Of a stretch of DNA of 64,000 nt, positions 43,249-52,175 are shown in pieces. How positions within the stretch are numbered: the stretch's first letter is position 1; every line of letters starts with the position of its first letter. A model generated the notes under the pieces. It was not told the DNA's origin. It searched no databases and saw only the letters and a program-made list of their open reading frames with translations. Position numbers and translations under genes: made by a program. Origin of the DNA: Bradyrhizobium sp. AT1. Lineage in GTDB: Bacteria > Pseudomonadota > Alphaproteobacteria > Rhizobiales > Xanthobacteraceae. The stretch is from assembly GCF_001590795.1 (NCBI RefSeq), contig NZ_JXDL01000001.1:7070154-7134153 (forward strand). Direction: 5' to 3'.

Positions 43249-45054
43249 CTAGTTCGGCAGCGAGAACACGGTCAGCGTGCCGCCGAGCGCCGTGTAGTTG
43301 CTGAGGGCCGCGTAGCCACCGACTGCGCCGAGGCCTGCGGTCGGATCGGTCAGACCTGCCGCCAGACCGATGCCAGCCCAGCCGCCGACGCCGGAGAGCA
43401 CTGCGACATACTGCTTGCCGCCGTTCTCATAGGTCGTGACGTTGCCGATGATGCCGGAGGGAGTCTTGAACTTGTAGAGCTCCTTGCCGGTCTTGGCATC
43501 GACCGCCTTCAGGTAGCCTTCGAGCGTGCCGTAGAACACCACGTTGCCGGCGGTCGCGAGCGCACCCGACCAGACCGAGAACTGCTCCTTGTTCGACCAG
43601 ACGATCTTGCCGGTCTTGCCGTCCCAGGCGATGAAATTGCCCATGTGGCTTTCACCCTGCGGCGGATACATCGACAGCGTCGCACCCACATAGGGCTGAC
43701 CCGCGGTGTAGCTCACCTTGAACGGCTCGTAGTCCATGCAGACGTGGTTGGTCGGAACGTAGAACAGCTGCGTGTCCGGCGAGTAGGCTGCCGGCTGCTC
43801 GTCCTTGGTGCCGAGCGCGGCCGGGCAGATGCCCTTCACGTTGTGGTCTTCGCCCGCCTTGTCGGTCGAAGCTGCGTCGAGCACCTTCGGACGACCATAG
43901 GTCGGCGAGTTCTTGTCCATGTCGACGCCGGAGGTCCAGTTCACCTTCGGATCGTACTTTTCGGCGACCAGCAGCTCGCCGGTGGCGCGATCGAGCGTAT
44001 AGCCGAGGCCGTTACGATCGAAATGCGTCAGCAGCTTGCGGGGCTGGCCGTTGATCGCCTGATCCGAGAGGATCATCTCGTTGACGCCGTCATAGTCCCA
44101 CTCGTCGTGAGGCGTCATCTGATAGACCCACTTGGCCATGCCGGTATCCGGGTTGCGTGCCCAGATCGTCATCGACCATTTGTTGTCGCCGGGACGCTGC
44201 TTCGGATTCCAGGTCGAGGGGTTGCCCGATCCGTAATAGACGAGGTTCAGTTCGGGATCGTAGGAGATCCAGCCCCAGGTGGCGCCGCCGCCGATCTTCC
44301 ACTGATCGCCTTGCCAGGTCTTGAGGCTCGAGTCCTTGCCGACCGGCTTGCCGAGCGCGGTGGTCTTCTCGGCGTCGACCAGGATCTGGTTGTCCGGCCC
44401 TTCCGAATAGCCGCGCCATGCCAGCTTGCCGGTCTTGATATCGTAGGCCGACATATGAGCCTGGACGCCGAATTCGCCGCCGGAGATGCCGATCAGCACC
44501 TTGTCCTTGATGACCATGGGCGCGGACGTGCCGGTCTCGCCCTTGCTGGGGTCGCCGTTCTTGGCGGTCCATGCGACCTGACCGGTCTTGACATCGAGCG
44601 CGACGAGGGTGGTGTCGGCCTGATGCAGGAAGATCTTGCCGTCGCCGTAGGCCAGACCACGGTTGACCGTGTCGCAGCACATCACGGGGATGACGTTCGG
44701 ATCCTGCTTCGGCTCGTACTTCCAGACGATCTTGTTCTCCTGAGAAAGGTCAATGGCGTAGACCTTGTTCGGGAACGGGGTGTGGACGTACATCATGTTG
44801 CCGATGATCAGCGGGCCGCCTTCGTGGCCGCGCAGCACGCCTGTCGAGAAGGTCCAGGCAACCTGGAGCTTGCCTACGTTCTGTGCGTTGATCTGGTTGA
44901 GCTTGGAATAGCGGGTATTGGCATAGTCGCCGGTCGGCATCACCCAGTCTTTCGGGTTCTGCGACATCTTGATCAGCTCGTCATTGGCCGATGCGCTCCC
45001 GACGGCGAGAGCCGCCGCTGAGCCAAGAAAGGTCGCCAGTAGCACCTTGCGCAT
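43249..45054 (-). CDS. xoxF: Lanthanide-dependent methanol dehydrogenase XoxF
   Basis: A 601-residue periplasmic PQQ enzyme that oxidises methanol to formaldehyde. A signal peptide ending GSASA is followed by the beta-propeller. The vicinal disulfide pair is Cys126-Cys127 (VMCCDTVNRG), and the active site PHDEWDYDGVNEM has catalytic Asp320 and the extra Asp322 that marks lanthanide binding; calcium MxaF has Ala there. GGAGGA lies six bases before ATG 45054, favoured over ATG 45060. It heads an operon with xoxG, frmA and gfa. Lanthanide-induced XoxF-type enzymes are known in Bradyrhizobium. Confidence 0.97.
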   Translation of the reverse strand: MRKVLLATFLGSAAALAVGSASANDELIKMSQNPKDWVMPTGDYANTRYSKLNQINAQNVGKLQVAWTFSTGVLRGHEGGPLIIGNMMYVHTPFPNKVYAIDLSQENKIVWKYEPKQDPNVIPVMCCDTVNRGLAYGDGKIFLHQADTTLVALDVKTGQVAWTAKNGDPSKGETGTSAPMVIKDKVLIGISGGEFGVQAHMSAYDIKTGKLAWRGYSEGPDNQILVDAEKTTALGKPVGKDSSLKTWQGDQWKIGGGATWGWISYDPELNLVYYGSGNPSTWNPKQRPGDNKWSMTIWARNPDTGMAKWVYQMTPHDEWDYDGVNEMILSDQAINGQPRKLLTHFDRNGLGYTLDRATGELLVAEKYDPKVNWTSGVDMDKNSPTYGRPKVLDAASTDKAGEDHNVKGICPAALGTKDEQPAAYSPDTQLFYVPTNHVCMDYEPFKVSYTAGQPYVGATLSMYPPQGESHMGNFIAWDGKTGKIVWSNKEQFSVWSGALATAGNVVFYGTLEGYLKAVDAKTGKELYKFKTPSGIIGNVTTYENGGKQYVAVLSGVGGWAGIGLAAGLTDPTAGLGAVGGYAALSNYTALGGTLTVFSLPN

Positions 45055-45569
45055 AGTCATTCCTCCGTTGGTCTCGTTTATTGTTTCCGAAGTATCACTG
45101 ATTCACCGGGCTTCTCGTCCGGCGTCTGCTCGTGCAGGGCGGTCACGATTGCGACCAGAAACGATGCTGTGCTGTTTCCTCCTCCTGATGAGAGCCACGG
45201 GTCCACGTGCAGGAGCGGCCCGTTCTTGTTGTTCCTGCCGCAATCCCTAACGACTTCGCCATCGGGAAACTTGCCCAAGAGGGAAGCTGCTTTGCTCGAC
45301 AGCGCACGGAGGAAAAGATTTTGATTTTGCAGTAGCGAATTCAGCGGCTTCCGCGCGCCATGACAGCCGCTTTCAACGCTCAGGTTCCCCTTGACGGCGC
45401 TGCAACTAAGGCGGAGGATTAACTTTCAAGGGTGGCGATGGAACGATGGCGCTCGTGCCAAGAGACCGCTCAAAATCGAGGTAAACGTCACGCAATCACG
45501 GCTGAGGGCTCCAGCAAGCGCTGGTCGCGATTCGCGTCGAATCTCCGGATCAAACCAGTGGCTGGATTA
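45055..45569. other. Divergent intergenic region of xoxF and the AraC gene
   Basis: About 515 bases that should carry the xoxF promoter and that of the facing AraC-family gene. I saw AT-richer sequence near 45300-45340 but no clear palindrome or direct repeat. The 11-bp tandem repeat found upstream of the third PQQ dehydrogenase is not present here. Confidence 0.4.
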
Positions 45570-46538
45570 ATGTCCGACACCATTCACACGCTTTCGACGA
45601 CCGGTATGACGCCGAAGCGCCAGATCCAGAGCTGGATCGACGGGCTGACGAGCCTGTGCGGGCATTTCGACGTCGACCCGCTGGAGGCGTCCTCGCTCGA
45701 AGGCCGCATCGACTACACGAGCGTCTCGCGCCTGAAGCTCTGCCAGATCGAGGTGAGCCAGCACCGCATCGCGCACACGCTGGCGCGCGCCAAGGCCAAT
45801 GAACACCCCTACATCAAGATCCATTTCCAGACCTACGGCGTGTCCTATTTCGAGCAGGAAGGCCGTCACATCGAGATCAACCCCGGCGATATCATCGCCT
45901 ATGACGTCTCCTGCCCGCATTCGATCATCAGCCCGGCCTTCACGCGACACGACGTGGTGATCGTGCCGAAGGCACTGCTGCGAGACCGCGGATTCCCCTC
46001 GCAGCGGATGCCCGCCTGCAAGCTGACGGCGAAGACCGGCACGGGCCGGATCGCGCACGATTTCGTCCATGCCACCTTCGACGAGGCGGCCAAGCTGTCG
46101 GCGAACAGCGCGGTCGGCGTCGCCGATTCGCTGATCGACCTGTTGCTGCTGCCGCTGCGCGAAGCCGACACGATGTTCGACCGCGTCGGGCCCGAAGCGA
46201 TGTATGTGCGCGCGCAGTTCTTCATCCGCGAGCACCTGCGCGATCCCGATCTGTGCATCGACCAGATCTCGACCGAGCTCGGCTGCTCCAAGCGTTATCT
46301 GCACATGTTGTTCTCGGAGCGTGGCACCACGGTGAGCGACTACATCTGGCAGGCGCGCTTGCAGAACTGCCGCCAGGAACTCGAGGCTCACGCCGGCAAG
46401 ACCATCACCGACGTCGCGTTCTCCTGGGGCTTCTCCAGCTCATCGCATTTCAGCCGGGTGTTCCGGAAATACTTTGGCGTGGTGCCGTCCTCGATCCACA
46501 AGGCGCAGCAAGGCGTCGCGAGTTCGGGCGAGCATTAG
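45570..46538 (+). CDS. AraC-family transcriptional regulator, FeaR-like
   Basis: A 322-residue regulator with an N-terminal AraC-binding-like domain (IHFQTYGVSYFEQEGRHIEI, NPGDIIAYDV) and a C-terminal double helix-turn-helix (ISTELGCSKRYLHMLFSERG and ITDVAFSWGFSSSSHFSRVF). This architecture occurs in FeaR/NitR-type activators of amine, aldehyde or alcohol catabolism. It faces xoxF, so it may control the xox operon, which is inference. ATG 45570 gives the family length; an ATG at 45432 would add an unrelated tail. Confidence 0.85.
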   Translation: MSDTIHTLSTTGMTPKRQIQSWIDGLTSLCGHFDVDPLEASSLEGRIDYTSVSRLKLCQIEVSQHRIAHTLARAKANEHPYIKIHFQTYGVSYFEQEGRHIEINPGDIIAYDVSCPHSIISPAFTRHDVVIVPKALLRDRGFPSQRMPACKLTAKTGTGRIAHDFVHATFDEAAKLSANSAVGVADSLIDLLLLPLREADTMFDRVGPEAMYVRAQFFIREHLRDPDLCIDQISTELGCSKRYLHMLFSERGTTVSDYIWQARLQNCRQELEAHAGKTITDVAFSWGFSSSSHFSRVFRKYFGVVPSSIHKAQQGVASSGEH

Positions 46539-46608
46539 GCAGGTACGGAAGTCGCCCTGGCGATCAAGCCGCTCCGGCGATCGCGCCGTTCCGGCGATCG
46601 AATGCCGG

Positions 46609-47034
46609 TCACGCAGATGCCGCAACGTAGGGAATGCTGACCAGCAGAGCGGCAAGCAACGCGGCATTGCAGAGCATTCCGCTCCAATGCAGCCGCCGCA
46701 GCCGACCCGCGGCATCGGTATCGCCGGCTTTGCCGGCGTTGAGCTGCTCGTCCATCCGCTGCATGAACCAGCGGCGTCCGCCGATCGCGAGAGCTGCAAG
46801 CAGGCCGACGCCGATCGCGGCGAGCGGGCGGCCGTCGAGCAGCAATGCCAGTGTCGCGATGATTCCGGCAACGCGCATCACCAGAAAATGGGCGTTGAAC
46901 ATTCCGCGCAGCAACTGGGCGACGGGCTGAATATCGAGCCTCACCAGCAGGAAGGCGGGTGAGGCCAGCGTGAAATAGCCCATCGGAAACAGCAGAATGA
47001 CCATAACGGCGACGGCGACTGCATCCGGTGTCAT
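46609..47034 (-). CDS. Small membrane protein of unknown function
   Basis: A 141-residue protein with four hydrophobic segments (about residues 5-28, 47-66, 68-80 and 116-135) and a cytoplasmic-looking basic loop (GGRRWFMQRMDEQL). ATG 47034 has AAGGG upstream and begins the first membrane segment. No family was recognised and the neighbours do not suggest a role. Confidence 0.65.
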   Translation of the reverse strand: MTPDAVAVAVMVILLFPMGYFTLASPAFLLVRLDIQPVAQLLRGMFNAHFLVMRVAGIIATLALLLDGRPLAAIGVGLLAALAIGGRRWFMQRMDEQLNAGKAGDTDAAGRLRRLHWSGMLCNAALLAALLVSIPYVAASA

Positions 47035-47160
47035 GCGATCGGCCCTTGTTGTCCGCAGAGGTGCGCAATCATAGCGGGAAAATGCGCGTCCGACACTAGG
47101 CTTTGGTCGGATTCCGGGACGGGGAGGGCGGCCCGGCACGCCGGCCGCCGCTCCGAAGCT

Positions 47161-48150
47161 CTAGGCCGGCTCGAGGCCGAGTGATTTCGCACTCTCGATC
47201 CAGATCGGCAGTTCGCGCTGATACAGCGCGTTGGTCTCCTTGAAGCTAATCGCGGGCTCGAGCACGAAGGTCGCCAGCACCTCCTTCACTTTCGGATCGT
47301 TGTTGGCGGCGACACACAGCTCCGCCAGGCGGTCGACGACCCCTTGCGGCGTCGCCCTGGGCACGGCCCACCCCGAAAAGCCGCTGACGGTGAAGAATTT
47401 CGAGGTCGCGCCCTGCTCGGGAAGGGTCTTGATCGCGGGGATCGCGTCGACCTTCTTCGAATGCACCGCGAACACGGTGCCGCGGTCGCTTTGCAGGACC
47501 GACTGTGCTGCCGTGTAGCTTCCCATCGCGGCATCGAGCGTGCCCTCCAGCATCCCCGTCCACATCGGGGCCTCGCCGCGGTAATGGACCGGCTCGATGT
47601 TGAGGCCGTATTGCTTGTTGAGCTCGTTGATCGTCATGTGCGGGGCCGAGCCCGCGCTATAGGTGCCGAAATTCACCTTGCCGCTCTTGCGCGCGAAGGC
47701 GACGAAATCCTCCAGCGTCTTGACCCCGGTCTTGGGGTTCGCCACCAGCAACAGGCCGGCACCCGGAATGACGCTGACGAGCGTCAGATCCTTGTCCATG
47801 TCGTAGCCGGGATTCTTCATCACCACGCGGTTCATGATGTAGGTGGTGGAGATCGAGCACAGCATGGTGTGGCCGTCGGGCTCGGCGCGGGCGACCTCCG
47901 CCGTGCCGATCGCGCCGGACGCGCCGGGCTTGTTCTCGACCACCACGGTCTTGCCGACCTGCTTGGAGATGAATTCGCCGTAGGCGCGCGCGAGCAGGTC
48001 GGTCTGCCCGCCGGCGGGATAGCTGCAGATCATGCGGATCTGCCGCGACGGCCAGCCGGCTTGCGCCGAGGCGCTACGCGAGACGAAAGGCATCGCGAGG
48101 GCGCCGGCCCCAGTGGCGATGAAGTGGCGGCGATCGATTGTCTTGGACAT
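47161..48150 (-). CDS. Tripartite tricarboxylate-type (Bug/TctC) periplasmic binding protein
   Basis: A 329-residue solute receptor of the Bug family. A Tat-like signal (DRRHFIATGAGALAMPF) is followed by PSRQIRMICSYPAGGQTDLLAR and VENKPGASGAIGTAEVA, the two diagnostic Bug segments that hold a carboxylate ligand. GGGAGAG precedes the ATG. No TctA or TctB membrane gene is adjacent, as is common for orphan Bug receptors. Ligand unknown. Confidence 0.92.
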   Translation of the reverse strand: MSKTIDRRHFIATGAGALAMPFVSRSASAQAGWPSRQIRMICSYPAGGQTDLLARAYGEFISKQVGKTVVVENKPGASGAIGTAEVARAEPDGHTMLCSISTTYIMNRVVMKNPGYDMDKDLTLVSVIPGAGLLLVANPKTGVKTLEDFVAFARKSGKVNFGTYSAGSAPHMTINELNKQYGLNIEPVHYRGEAPMWTGMLEGTLDAAMGSYTAAQSVLQSDRGTVFAVHSKKVDAIPAIKTLPEQGATSKFFTVSGFSGWAVPRATPQGVVDRLAELCVAANNDPKVKEVLATFVLEPAISFKETNALYQRELPIWIESAKSLGLEPA

Positions 48151-48231
48151 GATTCTCTCCCGGTTCCCCGCAGGGTACTGCACCAGGCTGGCGCTGCCAT
48201 CGGCGTCAGGCGAGACAGATTGGCGCATTCG

Positions 48232-48352
48232 CTACGGCGTCGGTCTGGGATGCGGGAGCAGAGTTCGTGCACCGGGCGCGGCGCAGCGCTCCTTCAGCCG
48301 CGTATCACTGCGTGCCGCACCGCGTCCGGGACACGAGACCTACCGCTGGATG
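48232..48352. repeat. Dispersed repeat with CTGCACCGCGTCCGGG-type arm
   Basis: A GC-rich intergenic stretch containing GCACCGCGTCCGGGACACGA (from about 48318). A closely related segment, GCACCGCGTCCGGGGCACAA, occurs at about 61061 in another gap. It resembles an extragenic repeat common in Bradyrhizobium (recalled). Confidence 0.45.
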
Positions 48353-49269
48353 ATCTTGGTCCAGACGTCGCCCAGGATCGCGGGCTCGCGCGGCGGCAGG
48401 TAGGTGAGGCCGGACTGCCGGCCGAATTCGGCGATCCTGCCCTCGGCCGCGAGTCCGCTCAGCGCTTTGTTGACGGCCTCGATCAGCGCGGCATCGCTGG
48501 CGAGCCCGACATAACCGCGATTGGCGCCGATCGGATAGTAATAGCCGGACGCCGTGAGCGCCGTGTCGGGGTGCGCGGCGCGATGGGCGTCGAAGCGGGC
48601 GAGGTCGATCAGCGTCGCATCATGGTCGCCACGCTGCAGCGCGCCGAGCAGATCGTCGCGGCCGGGGACGAGATGGGTGATGTTGTCGATCAGCCGTCCC
48701 TTGTCGAAGGTCATCAGAATGGCATCGCCGAGCGAGCCGCTCTCGATGACCAGACGAAGCCCGGTGAGATCACCGATGTCGCCGATCTTGCGGCCGCGTG
48801 CCTTCGGCCCGAGCACCACCGTCATCGGCGAATAGACGTAAGGCTGGCTCGGGGCAAGCACGCCGAGCGCGACGCGGCGCCGCCGGTCGTCGCGTGTGGC
48901 CCCGGCGAAGTCCGGGAGGCGCGCCGTCTTCATGCCGGGGGCGACCAGCGAATCCTGCGTCAGCGCGTAGCCGCCGACCAGCGCGCAGCGCCCGTCGGAG
49001 AGCAGTGCGTTGGCCTCGAGCTGTGGGCTGGAATCCTCGTCCAGCTTGCTCTCGAACCACTGGATCGCCAGCGCCCGTCCGAGCCGCTCAGCCACGGCCT
49101 GCGCCAGCAGCACGTCGAAGCCGGCATCGGGCTTGCCGCGGTGATGCATCGAGAGCGGCGGCCGGTCCTCGTCGAGACAGATCTTCAGGGGATCGTCGGC
49201 CGCAAGCGCGACCGACGCCATGGTCGACAGAACGGCCGCAACGCTCCACGCAACGTGCCGGCCCCTCAT
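48340..49269 (-). CDS. Quinoprotein-associated periplasmic binding protein, MoxJ/XoxJ-like
   Basis: A 309-residue exported protein of the SBP_bac_3 fold, resembling MoxJ/XoxJ proteins that accompany PQQ dehydrogenases and help their assembly. It has a signal peptide ending SVALA, then DPLKICLDEDRPPLSM and a late GANRGYVGLASDAALIEAVNKAL. The ATG overlaps the stop of a small cytochrome c gene, which in turn follows a PQQ dehydrogenase, making a three-gene operon. The family match is by overall pattern; it could bind a small molecule instead. Confidence 0.78.
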   Translation of the reverse strand: MRGRHVAWSVAAVLSTMASVALAADDPLKICLDEDRPPLSMHHRGKPDAGFDVLLAQAVAERLGRALAIQWFESKLDEDSSPQLEANALLSDGRCALVGGYALTQDSLVAPGMKTARLPDFAGATRDDRRRRVALGVLAPSQPYVYSPMTVVLGPKARGRKIGDIGDLTGLRLVIESGSLGDAILMTFDKGRLIDNITHLVPGRDDLLGALQRGDHDATLIDLARFDAHRAAHPDTALTASGYYYPIGANRGYVGLASDAALIEAVNKALSGLAAEGRIAEFGRQSGLTYLPPREPAILGDVWTKIIQR

Positions 49270-49625
49270 GGCTTCCTCCGGCTGGAGATGAAGGCCCAGA
49301 GATCGCCGATCTGGTCGTCGCTGAGGATGTCGCCCCAGGGCGGCATCCTGTTGTTCTTGCCGTTCTTCACCGTCGTGACGAAGCGTGTCTTGTCGTCGGG
49401 GAAGACGCGCAGATCCGGCGTGATGGTGCCGGAGTTCATCAGGTTCGGGCCGTGGCAGTGCGAGCATTTCTCGGCATAGGTCGACTTGCCGTGGTCGATC
49501 TGCGCCTGCATGGGATTGGCGGTGGGCTCGTCGGCGGCACGAACGGTCGCCGCAAGCGCGACCGTCAGCGCCAGGGCGGCGGCGAAGATCGCCGCCGTCC
49601 CGTGAGACATTTCTCTCAGCATCAT
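49266..49625 (-). CDS. Small c-type cytochrome
   Basis: A 119-residue exported cytochrome with one heme site (CSHCH) and a Met in KNNRMPPWGDILSDDQI as axial ligand, typical of the CytC_oxidase_Cbb3 type. It begins 8 bases after the PQQ dehydrogenase stop and overlaps the next gene (ATGA), so it is the probable electron acceptor of that enzyme. Three ATGs (49625, 49622, 49610) are possible. Confidence 0.88.
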   Translation of the reverse strand: MMLREMSHGTAAIFAAALALTVALAATVRAADEPTANPMQAQIDHGKSTYAEKCSHCHGPNLMNSGTITPDLRVFPDDKTRFVTTVKNGKNNRMPPWGDILSDDQIGDLWAFISSRRKP

Positions 49626-49633
49626 GCCGTGGA

Positions 49634-51298
49634 TTACTGCTTGACCGCAAAGACCCACAGCGAGCCGCCGGGCGGTACCTTGGCAAGCCGCTCGTCGCCG
49701 GAGAACAGCGAATAGACGCCGCCATAGCCCGATGTCACCGCGACATATTGCACGCCATCCTGCTGCCAGGTCACCGGCTGGCCCTCGATCCCGGACCCGG
49801 TCTGGAATTGCCAGAGCTTCTTGCCGGTGTCGGCGTCGAAGGCCTCGAACTCGCCGGTCAGGGCGCCCGAGAACACGACGCCGCCCGCGGTCGATAGCAC
49901 GCCCGAGAAGCGTGGAATGTCGCTCGGCGCCTCCCATTTCGCCTTGCCGGTCATCGGGTCGATCGCCTTGAGGTAACCGCGCGGGCCGTCGCCGAACTCC
50001 CAGGGATCGGTCAGGTCCATGCCGAGATACCATTCACCCTGCTTGAAGGTGACGGGTTCGGCCTTGTACTTGCCGCCGAAGTTGAGCGTGTTGGCGTAGG
50101 CGAGACCGGTCTGCGGATTGAACGACATCGGCTCCCAGTTCTTGCCGCCGAGGATCGACGGATAGACCGTGACCTTCTTGCCTTCACGCGCCTCCTTGGC
50201 GACATCGGTCTCGATCGGCTTGCCGGTCTTCATGTCGACGCCGGTTGCCCAATTGACCTTCACGTAAGGGTTGGCCGCCAGCAGCTTGCCGTTGGTGCGG
50301 TCGAGCACGTAGAAGAAGCCGTTGCGGTTGGCATTCATCAGTGTCTTGGTCGGCTTGCCCTCGACATTCATGTCGGCGAGCACCATCTCGGCCACCGCAT
50401 CATAGTCGAACGGATTGTTCGGCGAGAATTGGTAGTGCCACTTGATCTTGCCGGTCTTGGGGTCCATCGCCAGCACCGAACAGGTGTAGAGATTGTCGCC
50501 GGGGCGCACCGCCGCGTTGAACGGTCCGGGATTGCCGATACCCCAATAGATCGTGTTCAGCTCGGGATCGTAGGAGCCGGTGATCCAGGTCGATCCGCCG
50601 CCGAGCTTCCAGGTGTCGCCCTTCCAGGTATCGCCGCCGGGCTCCTCCGGCGAGGGGATCGAATGGGTTCGCCACAGGTGCTTGCCCGTTGCGGGATCCC
50701 AGCCGTCGATGAAACCGCGGGTGCCGAACTCGGCGCCGGAGACGCCGGTGATGACCACGCCGTCCGCGACCAGCGGCGCGATCGTCATCGAATAGCCTTC
50801 CTTGATGTCGGCGGCCTTCTGCCGCCACAGCTCCTTGCCGGTCTTGGCGTCGAGCGCGATCACGTTGGCGTCGAGGGTGGTGCGGAAGACCTTGCCATCC
50901 AGCAGCGCGGCGCCGCGGTTGATGATACCGCAGCAGACGATGCGGGGTGTTTCGGCGGGATATTCGACCTTGGTTTTCCAGATCTGCTTGCCGGTCTTGG
51001 CGTCGACCGCCATGGTCGCGTTGTGCGAGGTCACGTAGATCACGCCCTGGTACACCAGCGGCTGCGATTCCTCGCTGCGATCGTCGTTGAAGGAGTAATT
51101 CCAGACCGGGACGAGGTTCTTGACGGTGTCCTTGTTGATCTGGTTCAGCGTCGAGAAGCGCTGCAGATTGTAGCCCATCCCGTAATTGAGAACGTTCGAT
51201 GTATCAGTCGCGCCCTTGACCAGCTGCTCGGTGGTCTGTGCGCTTGCACAAGTCGATGCAAGCATGACGAGGCTCGCGGCCATCGCAAAGCGTTTCAT
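49634..51298 (-). CDS. PQQ-dependent alcohol dehydrogenase with lanthanide signature
   Basis: A periplasmic quinoprotein of 554 residues. The start at 51298 follows GGGAGGAACGG and opens a signal peptide ending CASAQ. The vicinal disulfide is Cys122-Cys123 (IVCCGIINRG). The active site reads NNPFDYDAVAEM, with Asp298 and the extra Asp300 that marks lanthanide enzymes. It differs clearly from XoxF and is nearer ExaF/PedH-type alcohol dehydrogenases, so ethanol or larger alcohols are likelier substrates than methanol. It forms an operon with a cytochrome c and a MoxJ-like protein and is divergent from lanmodulin. Confidence 0.93.
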   Translation of the reverse strand: MKRFAMAASLVMLASTCASAQTTEQLVKGATDTSNVLNYGMGYNLQRFSTLNQINKDTVKNLVPVWNYSFNDDRSEESQPLVYQGVIYVTSHNATMAVDAKTGKQIWKTKVEYPAETPRIVCCGIINRGAALLDGKVFRTTLDANVIALDAKTGKELWRQKAADIKEGYSMTIAPLVADGVVITGVSGAEFGTRGFIDGWDPATGKHLWRTHSIPSPEEPGGDTWKGDTWKLGGGSTWITGSYDPELNTIYWGIGNPGPFNAAVRPGDNLYTCSVLAMDPKTGKIKWHYQFSPNNPFDYDAVAEMVLADMNVEGKPTKTLMNANRNGFFYVLDRTNGKLLAANPYVKVNWATGVDMKTGKPIETDVAKEAREGKKVTVYPSILGGKNWEPMSFNPQTGLAYANTLNFGGKYKAEPVTFKQGEWYLGMDLTDPWEFGDGPRGYLKAIDPMTGKAKWEAPSDIPRFSGVLSTAGGVVFSGALTGEFEAFDADTGKKLWQFQTGSGIEGQPVTWQQDGVQYVAVTSGYGGVYSLFSGDERLAKVPPGGSLWVFAVKQ

Positions 51299-51640
51299 CC
51301 GTTCCTCCCAATATGCGCGCCTTTTGACGCTGCGGGAGCAACACTCCGTCGGAAACCAAAACGCGTCAATACGAAAGTCGCATGCGTCGTGCTGATATCG
51401 TTGAACGCAGGTGATGGTCACCTGACGGAAACCTGACGGCAGCGAGTCCACTTGCGCGGAGACGCTGAGAAAATTCCGTGCCGCGAAGCAGCTCTGGACT
51501 GGCGTGAGGCCGCGAGAGGGTTCGGTTCCCGGGTTGTCGCGCGCGCAAGTTGCAATTTCGGACTTGAACCGGCGGCCTCTTGTGGACTTATGTCGTTTCC
51601 GTCCCGCCCGAACCAGGGCTCATCGTCTCGGAGGTCTTTG
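51299..51640. promoter_or_regulatory. Divergent promoter region of lanmodulin and PQQ dehydrogenase, with tandem repeat
   Basis: This 342-base region serves both transcription units. It contains ACCTGACGG at 51420-51428 and again at 51431-51439, an exact 9-base direct repeat with an 11-base period. In-phase direct repeats of this kind are bound by response regulators such as those of the OmpR family. Whether this one senses lanthanides is unknown. Confidence 0.5.
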
Positions 51641-52033
51641 ATGATTTCGCCTCGCTCAGTTGCGCTCGCGCTCACGATTGCATTGCTATCCGGTCCGGCA
51701 TGGTCGGCCTCCGGCAATGCGGTCAAACTGTTCGATACCGACAATGACGGCACGCTCGATCTTGCCGAAGTGAAGAAGGCGGGGGCGGCACTGTTCGCCA
51801 AGCTCGATCCCGATCATGACGGCACGCTCGATGCGCGCGAATTGCGCGGACGGCTTTCGGCGAAAGAGCTCGCTGCCGCCGATCCCGACCGCGACGGCAC
51901 CCTGACGCTCGACGAATATCTGTCCGTGGTCGAGCAGCGCTTCAATGCAGCCAATCCCGACAAGGATGGAACGCTGGATGCGAAGGAACTGAATGCGCGC
52001 GCCGGCCGTGCGCTGCTGCGATTGTTGCGGTGA
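51641..52033 (+). CDS. lanM: Lanmodulin-like lanthanide-binding EF-hand protein
   Basis: A 130-residue exported protein with four EF-hand loops: DTDNDGTLDLAE (32-43), DPDHDGTLDARE (56-67), DPDRDGTLTLDE (81-92) and NPDKDGTLDAKE (105-116). Loop spacings of 12, 13 and 12 residues, Pro at loop position 2 in three hands, Asn opening hand 4 and the AGRALLRLLR tail all agree with lanmodulin of Methylorubrum extorquens, which binds lanthanides with picomolar affinity in the periplasm. Differences are Thr instead of Pro in hand 1 and Thr at loop position 9 of hand 3. GGAGGTCTTTG precedes the ATG. It is divergent from a lanthanide-type PQQ dehydrogenase. Confidence 0.92.
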   Translation: MISPRSVALALTIALLSGPAWSASGNAVKLFDTDNDGTLDLAEVKKAGAALFAKLDPDHDGTLDARELRGRLSAKELAAADPDRDGTLTLDEYLSVVEQRFNAANPDKDGTLDAKELNARAGRALLRLLR

Positions 52034-52175
52034 GCCCAAGCGTAACAGACGTGACGAGGGCGGCTCTTGCGCGCATTTCCACCCCGGCATTCGGAACATC
52101 AGGCAGCTCGGCCTGTTCTCCTCGCAATGTCCTGTCAGGCGCCGGGGCAGCGCCGCGGGAGAAGAGGAGATGCCG

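Noticed and set aside
51641..52033. Ordinary calmodulin-like calcium EF-hand protein
   Set aside because: Pro at loop position 2, the short 12-13 residue spacers, the Asn-initiated fourth loop and the tail all fit lanmodulin rather than calmodulin.
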